A stretch of DNA of 64,000 nucleotides from Autumnicola tepida (GTDB lineage: Bacteria > Bacteroidota > Bacteroidia > Flavobacteriales > Flavobacteriaceae): assembly GCF_031846485.1 (NCBI RefSeq), contig NZ_JAVRHQ010000012.1:62001-126000 (forward strand), read 5' to 3'. Every line of letters begins with the position of its first letter. Position 1 is the stretch's first letter. Positions 35,492 through 44,713 of the stretch are shown here, in pieces. The translations under genes were made by a program, and so were the position numbers. The notes beneath the pieces are model-generated. The model worked only from the letters and a program-made list of their open reading frames with translations. It ran no database searches and had not been told where the DNA came from.

Positions 35492-35499
35492 AGCTGATA

Positions 35500-35544
35500 T
35501 TGTCACAAATCTGCCAATTCTATTCGTGGATTTGTGGCAATTTT
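35500..35544 (+). terminator. Intrinsic terminator after the DUF2723 gene
   Basis: A 12-bp stem (35500-35511 with 35529-35540, one G-U pair) followed by TTTT. Confidence 0.7.
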
Positions 35545-35564
35545 AGCACCTGCCCTTCCTGCTC

Positions 35565-36254
35565 ATGAAGAAATTCCTGGTAAAATATCCTGCGGTTCTT
35601 AAATGGCTTTATCCTAAAAGAAAAACGCGGTTTAAAAATGCCAATATCATTTACCTCACTTTTGATGATGGCCCTGTTCCTGAAGTGACAACCTGGGTTT
35701 TGGACCTTCTGAAGAACTTTAATGCCAAAGCCACTTTCTTCTGCATAGGCGATAATGTTCAGAAACATCCCGATATCTTCAGAAGAATTATTGCTGAAGG
35801 ACACACTGTAGGAAATCATACTTACAACCACCTCAACGGCTGGAAAACTTCCACTTTAGAATATATCAAAAATACCTTTCGGGCTGAAGAAATTATGAAT
35901 GCTGAAGCAATAGAAAAGGGAAAAAGTAAAAGAGGGAATGACAAAACTAAAACCTCAGAACTACGAACTACAAACTTTAAATTCTTCCGCCCGCCTTACG
36001 GAAAAATAAAAAACAGCCAGGCACGCAAGCTTTCAAAAGCAGGATATACAATTGTAATGTGGGATATTATCAGCTATGATTTTAATCGGGGTTTACCTGA
36101 AGAAGAATGCCTTCAGAATGTGCTTAAATTTTCAAGAGAAGGCAGTATCGTAGTTTTTCACGACAGCCGGAAAGCATTTAAAAATTTAAAAAAAGTTTTG
36201 CCCAAGGTGCTGGAATATTTCAGTAGCAAAGGCTACAAATTCAGCAGTATTTAA
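35565..36254 (+). CDS. Polysaccharide deacetylase (NodB/CE4 family)
   Basis: The 229-residue enzyme has the NodB motifs: TFDDGP with the catalytic base and metal Asp, GNHTYNH (H-x3-H metal ligands), RPPYGK, a WDIISYDF segment and VVFHDS. It removes acetyl groups from N-acetylglucosamine-type polymers or related glycans. There is no obvious signal peptide; the N-terminal MKKFLVKYPAVLKWLYPKRKTRFKN is basic and only weakly hydrophobic. It ends in a 4-bp overlap with the convergent thioredoxin-like gene. Confidence 0.93.
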   Translation: MKKFLVKYPAVLKWLYPKRKTRFKNANIIYLTFDDGPVPEVTTWVLDLLKNFNAKATFFCIGDNVQKHPDIFRRIIAEGHTVGNHTYNHLNGWKTSTLEYIKNTFRAEEIMNAEAIEKGKSKRGNDKTKTSELRTTNFKFFRPPYGKIKNSQARKLSKAGYTIVMWDIISYDFNRGLPEEECLQNVLKFSREGSIVVFHDSRKAFKNLKKVLPKVLEYFSSKGYKFSSI

Positions 36255-36547
36255 GCATATTCCTGAAGCAGGTCTATAAGTGTATTGGCATCCTGTTCCC
36301 CGCTTTGTCTCCACTTCATCTCCCCGTCTTTATAGATCATCAAGGTAGGTAATATTTTTACCCTAAGCGCTTCAGCAAGCTGCGCATTCTTGTCTACATC
36401 TATTTTGATAACTTTCGCTTTATCGCCTAAAGCCGCCGCAACATCCCGGAGTATAGGATGCATAGCTTTTGAAGACTCATTCCAGTCAGTAAAAAAATCT
36501 AAAAGAACAGGAATATTTAAATCTACTAACTCCCCAAATTTTGACAT
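36251..36547 (-). CDS. Thioredoxin-fold protein lacking the CxxC active site
   Basis: The 98-residue protein aligns along its whole length with the thioredoxin at 27989: FFTDWNESSKAMHPIL replaces FYADWCGPCKTLAPIL, then KVIKIDVDKN, the cis-Pro loop VKILPTLM and WRQSG are kept. Both catalytic Cys are gone (Asn-Glu-Ser-Ser), and the protein contains no Cys, so it cannot be an oxidoreductase. It may be a chaperone-like or binding relative. The frame is intact and the rest is conserved, so it is not a pseudogene. It overlaps the deacetylase stop by 4 bp. Confidence 0.9.
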   Translation of the reverse strand: MSKFGELVDLNIPVLLDFFTDWNESSKAMHPILRDVAAALGDKAKVIKIDVDKNAQLAEALRVKILPTLMIYKDGEMKWRQSGEQDANTLIDLLQEYA

Positions 36548-36620
36548 ATAAAGCGACTTTTATAATCTTCCGGAAAATCCCGAAATCAGATCCATTATCA
36601 AATATAATAATTTCCCTTTA

Positions 36621-37844
36621 CTAAGCAGGTTTAGGCCCCTTTTTTAGCTCAATTACGGTAATCTCAGGCCATATTCCCACTCTCCCGGGATATGCCAGGA
36701 ACCCGAACCCCCGGTTTACGTTAATTGCCCTTCCCAAATCTTCGTAAACTCCTGCCCAATGCTTGTACCGGTACTGCACCGGGCTCCACTTAATCCAGCC
36801 TGGGATCTCAATTCCAAATTGCATCCCGTGCGTATGGCCACTTAACGTAAGCTGGTAGTGCCTATCGTTATATCTTACCTTTTCTTCCCAATGCGAAGGA
36901 TCATGGCTTAGCAGAATTTTAAACTCTTTTGCACTTAAACCCGCTCCTGCCTTGTCCAGATCTCCTTTCTTTTTAAATCCACCAGCTCCCCAGTTTTCAA
37001 CTCCAACCAGGGCAATTTTTTCTCCATTCCTTTCAAGAAAACGATGCTCGTTAAGCAGTAAATCCCAACCCATTTCGGCATGAATGTTCTTTAGTCTTTC
37101 CAGATTGGCTTCTTTTGCCGCGGCACTTTCCCACTCAATATAATCTCCGTAATCATGGTTTCCAAGGATGGAAAAAACGCCATCCGGTGCGTTTATGGAT
37201 GAAAATAGTTGTTTCCAGCCTTCCATTTCAGAAGCTTTGTTGTTCACCAAATCGCCGGTAAAAAAGATCACATCACTCTGCTGCTGCTTCAGCAGGTCTA
37301 CCCCATATTTAATTTTTTCATGATTATCAAAACTGCCGCTGTGAATATCGCTAATCTGGCTAATACGGTACCCATCAAAAGCAGCGGGCAAATCCTCAAA
37401 ATACATGGTATGTTTCAAAACCCTGAAGTTATACCTTCCTTTGTACATCCCGTAAAGCACCGAAGCAAATGGAATGGCGGCCAGCCCCAGCGCCACCTGA
37501 CTTATAAATTTTCTTCTCGACGGGAGGCTAAAGTCATTGCCGGTATTTCCAACTTTTCTAACTGTACCCAAAACCAGCCTTCCTACATCTTCTCCCAACA
37601 TAAAGATGAAGAAGATAAGTTTTGGCAAAAAGAACACTAGAAAAAAACCTATAGCGTAGGATTTGGCGCCAGCCCAGCCTTCCCCACTTCCAGTATTAAA
37701 CTGGTAAATGATATTAGCCAACACAGCCAGTGAAAAGAACAAATAAATATAATAAACCCACGAATACCTGCTAATGGTTCTGAAGACCTGGTAAGCATAG
37801 ATATCCAGCAGGACGTAAACAACCACAAAAATGACCCAACGCAT
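36621..37844 (-). CDS. Membrane metallophosphoesterase (YkuE-like) with internal Tat-like segment
   Basis: A 407-residue protein. Three transmembrane helices (about 1-19, 28-48, 63-85) are followed by SRRKFIS at 109-115 and a fourth hydrophobic segment (116-132), a twin-arginine-type signal inside the chain. The phosphoesterase domain (about 155-400) has SDIHSG, TGDLVNN, GNHDYGD, SHDPSHW and SGHTHGMQ. The layout suggests the metal-loaded domain is moved to the periplasm by Tat. YkuE-type enzymes are proposed to act on lipids such as UDP-diacylglucosamine; that role is not shown here. It is divergent from the asparaginase. Confidence 0.9.
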   Translation of the reverse strand: MRWVIFVVVYVLLDIYAYQVFRTISRYSWVYYIYLFFSLAVLANIIYQFNTGSGEGWAGAKSYAIGFFLVFFLPKLIFFIFMLGEDVGRLVLGTVRKVGNTGNDFSLPSRRKFISQVALGLAAIPFASVLYGMYKGRYNFRVLKHTMYFEDLPAAFDGYRISQISDIHSGSFDNHEKIKYGVDLLKQQQSDVIFFTGDLVNNKASEMEGWKQLFSSINAPDGVFSILGNHDYGDYIEWESAAAKEANLERLKNIHAEMGWDLLLNEHRFLERNGEKIALVGVENWGAGGFKKKGDLDKAGAGLSAKEFKILLSHDPSHWEEKVRYNDRHYQLTLSGHTHGMQFGIEIPGWIKWSPVQYRYKHWAGVYEDLGRAINVNRGFGFLAYPGRVGIWPEITVIELKKGPKPA

Positions 37845-38030
37845 GAAATTTCAGTTTTCGGCAAAGATAATTCTTAAGAACCCTTCCTATGTAAATTATC
37901 TGATTTTTAATCCGATAACGAAATAAGCAATTTTTATGCAAAAACAATCTTTCTTATCGCATAATTGGGCTTGTGTAATTAAAGCCGAAAGACTAACTTC
38001 TCGCCCGTTTAAAAACGCGTCTGCCGCCTG

Positions 38031-38999
38031 ATGAAAAGAAGAAATTTTATTAAAACCACAGGAATGTCAGCTGCCGCCTTCGCCGCGACTCCGTCAGTTA
38101 GTTTAAAATCTTTAAATCCTTTTTCCACAATGCAAAACACCCCAATAAGTATCGCGACCTGGAATTTTCAAAAAGCCACCAAAAAAGCCGGAGAAATGTT
38201 ATTCCAGGGAGCCAATGCGCTGGATGCGGTAGAACAGGGTGTGCGGGTAGAAGAGGCAAATCTCAAAAACACCACTGTGGGAAATGGCGGTGCGCCAGAC
38301 AGGGATGGGAATGTTACCCTGGATGCATGCATTATGTCCCCGGAAGGCGATGCCGGCGCTGTAGTTTATCTGAAGCATATTGCCCACCCTGTTTCAGTAG
38401 CCCGAAAGGTAATGGAAGAAACGCCACACGTGATGCTTGCCGGCGAAGGAGCCTTGCAATTCGCTTTAGAAAATGGTTTTGAGAAGGTGGATCTTTTAAC
38501 CGAAGAATCAGAAAAAGAATGGAAACAATGGCTGGAGCATAAACATTACAAGCCAATAATCAATATAGAGAATCATGACACAATTGGCATGTTGTGCATA
38601 GACGAAAAAGGTGATATCGCCGGAGCATGCACCACTTCTGGCCTTGCTTATAAAATGAACGGCCGCGTGGGGGATTCTCCAATTATTGGCGCCGGATTGT
38701 ACCTGGACAACGAGATTGGCGGAGCTGTTGCCACCGGAATGGGAGAAGCAGTAATGAAAAGCGTTGGCAGTTTTTTAATTGTAGAATTAATGCGCCAGGG
38801 AAAATCTCCCCAGGAAGCCTGTGAAATTGCCGTAAAAAGGATTGTAGCACAAAACAGAAATTATGAGGATTTCCAGGTTGCCTTTGTAGCGCTTAACAAA
38901 AAAGGGGAAGTGGGTTCCTATTGTATTCATAAAGGTTTCTCCTATGCAAAATATCAAAACGGGGAAATTTCAAATAACCCCAGTCAATTTTATATCTAA
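38031..38999 (+). CDS. Exported N4-(beta-N-acetylglucosaminyl)-L-asparaginase (glycosylasparaginase)
   Basis: The 322-residue Ntn-hydrolase has a Tat signal (MKRRNFIKTTGMSAAAFAATP). The autoprocessing site is HDTIGML, with cleavage before Thr184, which becomes the N-terminal nucleophile. The N-terminal half contains NGGAPDRDGNVTLDA and the C-terminal half has GRVGDSPIIGAGLY and TGMGEAVMKS, both close to the Elizabethkingia enzyme. It splits GlcNAc-Asn left after N-glycoprotein digestion into amino sugar and aspartate in the periplasm. It lies 17 bp before a sugar transporter. Confidence 0.95.
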   Translation: MKRRNFIKTTGMSAAAFAATPSVSLKSLNPFSTMQNTPISIATWNFQKATKKAGEMLFQGANALDAVEQGVRVEEANLKNTTVGNGGAPDRDGNVTLDACIMSPEGDAGAVVYLKHIAHPVSVARKVMEETPHVMLAGEGALQFALENGFEKVDLLTEESEKEWKQWLEHKHYKPIINIENHDTIGMLCIDEKGDIAGACTTSGLAYKMNGRVGDSPIIGAGLYLDNEIGGAVATGMGEAVMKSVGSFLIVELMRQGKSPQEACEIAVKRIVAQNRNYEDFQVAFVALNKKGEVGSYCIHKGFSYAKYQNGEISNNPSQFYI

Positions 39000-39016
39000 A
39001 CCAAGAATTAAATTAA

Positions 39017-40327
39017 ATGAATCAAAAAAAATCTTACCGCACTGCATTTATATTTTTAACTGTACTTTTTTTTCTCTGGGGCTTTATTACCGTACTGGTA
39101 GATTCTCTTATTCCAAGGCTCCGTGAAGTTTTCACCCTAAGTTATTTCCAGGCCGGAATGGTACAGTTAGCCTTTTTTGGCGCCTTTTTCCTGCTTTCCA
39201 TCCCCGCAGGATATATCCTGTCCAAAATAGGATATAAAAAAGGAATAATTCTGGGCCTTAGTACCATGGCCGTGGGATGCCTGCTTTTTTATCCCGCGGC
39301 TTCCTACAGGATCTTTGGAATATTTATGCTAGGGTACTTTATTTTGGCTGGTGGGATTACCATTCTTCAGGTTGCCGCAAATCCTTATGTAACCATCTTG
39401 GGACCTGAAAGTTCCGCTTCCAGCCGGCTCAATCTTTCACAGGCATTTAATTCTTTGGGAACCTCCATTGCCCCTCTTATTGGCGCTCTGTTTATCCTAA
39501 GTGATAAAGTAATGACTTCAGAAGAAATATCTTCCATGAATGCCGCCGAGCAGAAACAATATTATATTTCTGAAGCTGCCGCCGTACAGGAACCTTTTGT
39601 GGGAATTGCCATTTTTATTGCGGTTATTGCACTGGTTTTCGCGTTTGTAAAATTGCCCAAAATCGGGGACACTGCCGCTTCCAATGATTATGGAAAAGTG
39701 CTCAGGAATAAAAACCTTATGCTGGGAGCTGTTGGCCTTTTCTTTTACGTGGGGGCCGAAGTTGCGCTTGGAAGCTATATGGTAAATTACTTTCTAAGCC
39801 TTAACCTAAGTAACACCATTATCAACACTCCTTTTATGCGCACTATTGCAGAATGGCTGTTGTCTTCGGGAATTACAGAAGCCAGCAGTATGGCTGTAGT
39901 AGGCGTTTTCGTTACTTTTTACTGGACCGGCGCTATGATTGGTAGGTTTATTGGCTCCTATCTTACAAAAATCATGAACCCGGCCGTTGTGCTTAGCGCC
40001 TTTGCGGCCTGCGCAGTTACCATGCTCATCATCACCAATTTTACTGTGGGGCTGGTGGCTATGTGGAGCATTATAGCAGTAGGCCTTTTCAATTCCATTA
40101 TGTTTCCAACCATTTTTAGCCTTGCACTGGACAGGTTAGGAGATGATAAACCCCAGGGCTCCGGGGTTTTATGCACCATGATTGTGGGCGGGGCAATTAT
40201 CCCACCGGCTTATGGCTTTTTAGTGGACAGCTTCAGCTTTAACATTGCCTTTATCCTGGTAATGTGCTGCTATGCCTATATTTTCTACTACGGCTTCAGG
40301 AATAAGCGCCGGCAGGTAAGTATTTGA
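39017..40327 (+). CDS. MFS sugar transporter of the FucP/GlcP/NagP type
   Basis: The 436-residue permease has 12 predicted transmembrane helices. The start FLTVLFFLWGFITVLVDSLIPRLREVFTLSYFQAG is typical of the fucose/galactose/glucose H+ symporter family, as are QVAANPYVTILGPESSASSRLNLSQAFNSLGT and FYWTGAMIGRFIGSYL. The context behind glycosylasparaginase suggests that it takes up GlcNAc or a related N-glycan sugar; this is inference. It ends at an intrinsic terminator. Confidence 0.93.
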   Translation: MNQKKSYRTAFIFLTVLFFLWGFITVLVDSLIPRLREVFTLSYFQAGMVQLAFFGAFFLLSIPAGYILSKIGYKKGIILGLSTMAVGCLLFYPAASYRIFGIFMLGYFILAGGITILQVAANPYVTILGPESSASSRLNLSQAFNSLGTSIAPLIGALFILSDKVMTSEEISSMNAAEQKQYYISEAAAVQEPFVGIAIFIAVIALVFAFVKLPKIGDTAASNDYGKVLRNKNLMLGAVGLFFYVGAEVALGSYMVNYFLSLNLSNTIINTPFMRTIAEWLLSSGITEASSMAVVGVFVTFYWTGAMIGRFIGSYLTKIMNPAVVLSAFAACAVTMLIITNFTVGLVAMWSIIAVGLFNSIMFPTIFSLALDRLGDDKPQGSGVLCTMIVGGAIIPPAYGFLVDSFSFNIAFILVMCCYAYIFYYGFRNKRRQVSI

Positions 40328-40335
40328 TAAAACTG

Positions 40336-40368
40336 AAAGCCGTTCCCTATTTGAACGGCTTTTCTTTT
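40336..40368 (+). terminator. Intrinsic terminator after the MFS gene
   Basis: Stem AAGCCGTTC/GAACGGCTT (40337-40345 with 40353-40361) followed by TTTCTTTT. Confidence 0.85.
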
Positions 40369-40384
40369 AGTAAGATTATCTTTG
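40350..40384 (+). promoter_or_regulatory. Probable polA promoter
   Basis: TTTG (40350-40353) and TATCTTTG (40377-40384) are separated by 23 nt, the long end of the known spacing. The -33 box lies inside the preceding terminator hairpin. The AUG is at 40424. Confidence 0.55.
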
Positions 40385-40423
40385 TAGTTTTGAAACTTTC
40401 AGTAAAACAACATTTCCAAATAT

Positions 40424-43252
40424 ATGTCTTCTCAAAAACGATTATTTCTGGTTGATGCCTACGCGCTTATTTTCCGCGGATATTATGCCTTCATCAAAAA
40501 TCCCAGGATCAATTCAAAAGGCTTTAACACTTCAGCAATAATGGGATTTATGAATTCCCTTTTTGACGTGATAAGAAGGGAAAAACCGGACCATCTCGCG
40601 GTTTGCTTTGATAAGGAAGGCAGCGCGGTGCGTACCGAAATGTTTACCGACTACAAGGCTAACCGGGATGCCACCCCCGAGCCCATTATGCAGGGAATCC
40701 CTATTATCCAGGATATCCTGAAAGCGATGCATATTCCCGTGGTGGAACTTCCAGGTTGCGAGGCCGACGATATTATTGGAACCCTGGCCAAACAGGCCGA
40801 AGGGGAAGGCTATAAAGTTTTTATGGTTACCCCCGATAAAGATTTTGCCCAATTGGTAACAGAAAATATTTTTATGTACCGCCCGGCAAGAATGGGGAAC
40901 GGGATCGAAATTTGGGGAATTCCTGAAGTGCAGAAAAGATTTGCCGTAGAACGGCCGGAGCAGGTGATAGATTACCTGGGAATGATGGGTGATGCCGTAG
41001 ATAATATCCCGGGTTTGCCTGGCGTTGGCGACAAAACTGCAAAAAAATTCCTGAAGGAATTCGGTAGCATGGAAGGGCTGTTGGCGGGCACAGATAAGCT
41101 GAAAGGAAAAATGAAAGAAAAGGTGATCACACATGCCGAACAGGGAATTCTTTCCAAGAAACTTGCCGCGATAATCACCGATTGTGATGTGAAATTTCAC
41201 GCGGAAGATTATGAACTTTCCATGCCCGATGCCGAAAAGGTGCAGGAGATATTTGACGAGCTGGAATTCCGAAGGCTGAAGGACCAGTTTATAAAATTGT
41301 TCAGCGGGGAAGAAGACCATCCGCAAACACAGGTGAGCAATTCCCCTTCGGCTCAGCAAAACGCCCAAACGGCGGGAGCCGGGCAGTTTTCGCTCTTTGG
41401 TTCCGGGGATGCTGAAAAGATCGAGGCAACTTCAGGTCGAAAATCATTAGAAAACACAGCTCACGTATACCAGTCGGTTGCTACAGGAATGGCACAAAAG
41501 CTTTTTCTTCAGAATTTATTAAAGCAAAAAAGCGTGTGTTTTGAAACGGAAACTGACAGTGAGAATCCACTGGAAGCCTGTTTGATTGGAATCGCATTTT
41601 CCTGGGAAACCGGCAAAGGATTTTACCTTCCTTTTCCTGAAGATCAAAACGACGCGAAAGATTTGCTTGAGGAAGTTAGGCCTTTTTTTGAAGATGAAAA
41701 CATTGAAAAAACAGGACAAAACCTGAAATACGATATAAAAGTCCTGGCAAAATATGGCGTAGAAATAAAAGGGCCGCTTTTTGATACCATGATCGCCCAT
41801 TACCTTATTAATCCGGACATGCGCCACAATATGGATGTGCTGGCGGAAACTTATCTAAATTATTCCCCGCAGCCACTTTCGGAACTGGTGGGCAAAAAAG
41901 GCAAAAATCAGAAGAGCATGAGGGATATTCCGCTGGAAAAACAGTCGGAATATGCGGTGGAAGATGCCGATGTTACCCTTCAGCTAAAGCAGTTTTTTGA
42001 AAAGGAATTAACAGAAGCAAACACGCGAAAGCTTTTTGACGAGATTGAAATTCCGCTGGTTAGGGTGCTGGCAGACATGGAACTGGAAGGCATACGGCTG
42101 GACGAAAAATTTCTCGGCTCCCTTTCCGAAGCATTAAACCGCGACATTAAGGAACTGGAGGAAAAGATTTATGCCGATGCCGGGGAAGAATTTAATATTG
42201 GTTCCCCAAAACAGCTGGGAATTATTCTTTTCGAAAAAATGCAGCTCGTAAAAAAGCCGAAAAAGACCAAAACCGGCCAGTATTCTACCAGCGAAGATGT
42301 ACTTTCGGCTTTGGCAAAAGACCATGAGATCATTCAGCGCGTCCTGGATTACCGGGGGCTCGTAAAGCTCAAAAACACTTATGTAGATGCTTTGCCCGGG
42401 CAAATTGAAAAAACCACCGGCCGCGTACATACAGATTATGTGCAGACCATCGCCGCTACGGGAAGGCTGAGCTCCAATAATCCCAACCTTCAGAATATCC
42501 CCATTAGAACAGAAAGAGGGCGCGAAGTTCGCAAGGCTTTTGTCCCGCGAGATGAAGAGCATATTCTCCTTGCCGCCGATTATTCGCAGATTGAACTGCG
42601 CATTATCGCTGCTTTAAGCAAGGAAGAAAACATGATAAAAGCCTTCCGCGAAGGCGAAGATATTCACGCTTCTACCGCCGCCCGCGTGTTTAACGTTCCT
42701 ATTGAAGAAGTTACCCGGGAACAAAGGAGCAATGCCAAAACGGTAAATTTCGGGATCGTGTATGGGGTGTCGGCTTTTGGATTAAGCAACCAGACCAGTC
42801 TCTCCCGGTCGGAATCTAAAGAATTAATCGACACCTATTATAAAACTTACCCAATGCTAAGCAGTTATATTAGCGAACAGGTGGCGTATGCCAGGGAAAA
42901 TGGATATGTACAAACAATCTTAGGCAGGAGAAGGTACTTAAAAGACATCAATTCCCATAATGCCATGGTGAGGGGCGCTGCAGAAAGGAATGCCGTGAAT
43001 GCGCCAATTCAGGGCAGTGCGGCAGATATTATTAAACTGGCCATGATCAACATTCACCGCAAGCTGAAGAACAGCAATTACAAAACTAAAATGTTGCTAC
43101 AGGTACATGATGAACTGGTTTTTGATGTTTATAAACCCGAACTGGAAGACGTGAAAAAGATGATAAAATCTGAAATGGAAAGTGCTTACACTATGGAAGT
43201 ACCACTGGAAGTAGATATTTGCGCAGGAGAAAACTGGCTGGAAGCGCATTAA
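40424..43252 (+). CDS. polA: DNA polymerase I
   Basis: The 942-residue repair and Okazaki-processing polymerase has a 5' nuclease domain (1-300, with GCEADDIIG and MMGDAVDNIPGLPGVGDKTA), a 3'-5' exonuclease domain (about 350-560) and a polymerase domain with DYSQIELR (motif A), RSNAKTVNFGIVYG (motif B) and QVHDELVFD (motif C). In the exonuclease, Exo I reads CFETETD where E. coli has FDTETD, so the first metal Asp (D355) is Glu; the other ligands, NLKYD and YAVEDAD, are kept. A Gln/Ala-rich linker lies after the nuclease domain. It is monocistronic. Confidence 0.98.
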   Translation: MSSQKRLFLVDAYALIFRGYYAFIKNPRINSKGFNTSAIMGFMNSLFDVIRREKPDHLAVCFDKEGSAVRTEMFTDYKANRDATPEPIMQGIPIIQDILKAMHIPVVELPGCEADDIIGTLAKQAEGEGYKVFMVTPDKDFAQLVTENIFMYRPARMGNGIEIWGIPEVQKRFAVERPEQVIDYLGMMGDAVDNIPGLPGVGDKTAKKFLKEFGSMEGLLAGTDKLKGKMKEKVITHAEQGILSKKLAAIITDCDVKFHAEDYELSMPDAEKVQEIFDELEFRRLKDQFIKLFSGEEDHPQTQVSNSPSAQQNAQTAGAGQFSLFGSGDAEKIEATSGRKSLENTAHVYQSVATGMAQKLFLQNLLKQKSVCFETETDSENPLEACLIGIAFSWETGKGFYLPFPEDQNDAKDLLEEVRPFFEDENIEKTGQNLKYDIKVLAKYGVEIKGPLFDTMIAHYLINPDMRHNMDVLAETYLNYSPQPLSELVGKKGKNQKSMRDIPLEKQSEYAVEDADVTLQLKQFFEKELTEANTRKLFDEIEIPLVRVLADMELEGIRLDEKFLGSLSEALNRDIKELEEKIYADAGEEFNIGSPKQLGIILFEKMQLVKKPKKTKTGQYSTSEDVLSALAKDHEIIQRVLDYRGLVKLKNTYVDALPGQIEKTTGRVHTDYVQTIAATGRLSSNNPNLQNIPIRTERGREVRKAFVPRDEEHILLAADYSQIELRIIAALSKEENMIKAFREGEDIHASTAARVFNVPIEEVTREQRSNAKTVNFGIVYGVSAFGLSNQTSLSRSESKELIDTYYKTYPMLSSYISEQVAYARENGYVQTILGRRRYLKDINSHNAMVRGAAERNAVNAPIQGSAADIIKLAMINIHRKLKNSNYKTKMLLQVHDELVFDVYKPELEDVKKMIKSEMESAYTMEVPLEVDICAGENWLEAH

Positions 43253-43564
43253 TCATTTTTAATATTGCTGGGTGGTTTGAGATACATGTTCGTTTCGCAG
43301 CAAGAGATGAGGCAAAATGTGATTATTAATTAATTGGAAACTACCAGTACAAAGGCACATCTTCAAATTCTGTAAAAGATCTTTCTGAAAGAAATCCGGT
43401 TTTTTTGATTATCCTTTATAGCACTAAAAATCCTCCCGGGGAACAGGAGGATTTTTTTATGACTTAGATCCGGATTATTGCAAGACTTTGTTAAGAGCAG
43501 CAGCAGAAAAGACAATTTTTAGTAACTTTTAAAAACACTGGATTAAAAACGAAAAAATTCTGTA
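43253..43564. other. Intergenic region with polA-downstream terminator
   Basis: About 310 bp. Only an intrinsic terminator (43426-43458) is recognised. Short frames are interrupted and resemble no family. A weak promoter-like TAACTTTT lies about 40 nt before the next gene. Confidence 0.5.
43426..43458 (+). terminator. Intrinsic terminator
   Basis: Stem AAATCCTCC/GGAGGATTT (43428-43436 with 43446-43454) followed by seven T in total. It lies 175 nt after polA. Confidence 0.8.
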
Positions 43565-44611
43565 ATGGCAGAAGAACCGAAGCATGATAAAAAACATTCA
43601 TTTGTTCAAAAAGTATGGATTACAGGAGGCATTTTTTCGCTTATTACTGTTCTCCTTCTGCTTTTTAAAGCCACCTTCAGCGTTCTTATCCTTTTATTGG
43701 CAGGAACTTTAATCGCTGTATTCTTTAGAGGAATAAGTGAATTTATTAAAAAAAAGACCGGCTGGAAATCTGGCCTTACCATGACAATTTCAGTCTTGGG
43801 TACCATTTTAATAATATCGGGCATTATCTGGCTTATTGGTGCAGAAATTCAATCCCAACTTTCACAGCTTAGCAAATCACTGCCTTCCACTTTTGAAAAT
43901 GCCCGGAGATATTTAAACGACAGTTGGGTGGGACAGGAAATTTCAGAAAAGATTTCTATGCAGAGAACCAACGGCAAAATGGTGGACATTTTTTCCAGGT
44001 TTTTTAGAACAACTTTTGGTTTGCTGGGGGATCTATATGTAATCCTGTTAGTGGGAGCCTATCTTTCCGCCACTCCTTTTCTTTACACAAAAGGCATCAA
44101 AAAATTAGTGCCGCCAAGAAGGCGTGGTAAAGCTGATGAAATATTAAGCCATCTTGGCCACGGACTGCAACAATGGCTCACCGGAAAAATCTTTGCCATG
44201 TTCGTGGTTTTTATATTAACGGCAATAGGTTTAAAAATTATAGGTGTACCTATGTGGCTGGCACTGGCGATAATCGCCGGATTTCTAAATTTTATTCCCA
44301 ATTTTGGACCTTTAATAGCAATGGTTCCGGCAGTACTGGTAGCCTTATCTCAGGACCCGCAAACTGCCTTAATAGTGGTGGCACTTTATTTACTGGTGCA
44401 GTTCCTGGAAAGCAACCTCATTACTCCTAAAGTACAACAACATTTAATAAGCATCCCTCCCGCCCTTATAATAAGCGCTCAACTTATTGTGGCTATTTTT
44501 ACGGGAATATGGGGAATTATCCTGGCCACGCCAATAATGCTGGTGGTCATTATCCTGGTGCAGGACCTGTATGTAAAGCCAATGGAAAACAAGAACCATC
44601 ATTCAGGCTAA
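43565..44611 (+). CDS. AI-2E family transporter (TqsA/PerM type)
   Basis: The 348-residue inner-membrane protein has about eight helices with the family layout: a pair of hydrophobic segments at the N-terminus (23-60), an amphipathic middle (90-150) and a C-terminal block with GVPMWLALAIIAGFLNFIPNFGPLIAMVPAVLVAL and FLESNLITPKVQQHLISIPPALII, both diagnostic. Members export autoinducer-2, fatty acid-type compounds or act as Na+/H+ antiporters; the substrate cannot be told here. It converges on the lipoprotein gene. Confidence 0.92.
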   Translation: MAEEPKHDKKHSFVQKVWITGGIFSLITVLLLLFKATFSVLILLLAGTLIAVFFRGISEFIKKKTGWKSGLTMTISVLGTILIISGIIWLIGAEIQSQLSQLSKSLPSTFENARRYLNDSWVGQEISEKISMQRTNGKMVDIFSRFFRTTFGLLGDLYVILLVGAYLSATPFLYTKGIKKLVPPRRRGKADEILSHLGHGLQQWLTGKIFAMFVVFILTAIGLKIIGVPMWLALAIIAGFLNFIPNFGPLIAMVPAVLVALSQDPQTALIVVALYLLVQFLESNLITPKVQQHLISIPPALIISAQLIVAIFTGIWGIILATPIMLVVIILVQDLYVKPMENKNHHSG

Positions 44612-44647
44612 GAACCCTTTTTTAAACATTGCTCCAGGAAGATTGAA

Positions 44648-44690
44648 CAAAAAAAAAGGATCCTGCATTTGGGGAGAACGCAGGACCCTC
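44648..44690 (-). terminator. Intrinsic terminator of the lipoprotein gene
   Basis: On the minus strand the stem 44688-44680 with 44666-44658 (one mismatch) is followed by a run of nine U. Serves the gene ending at 44714. Confidence 0.8.
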
Positions 44691-44713
44691 ATACTAACAC
44701 TAAAAACAAAAAA

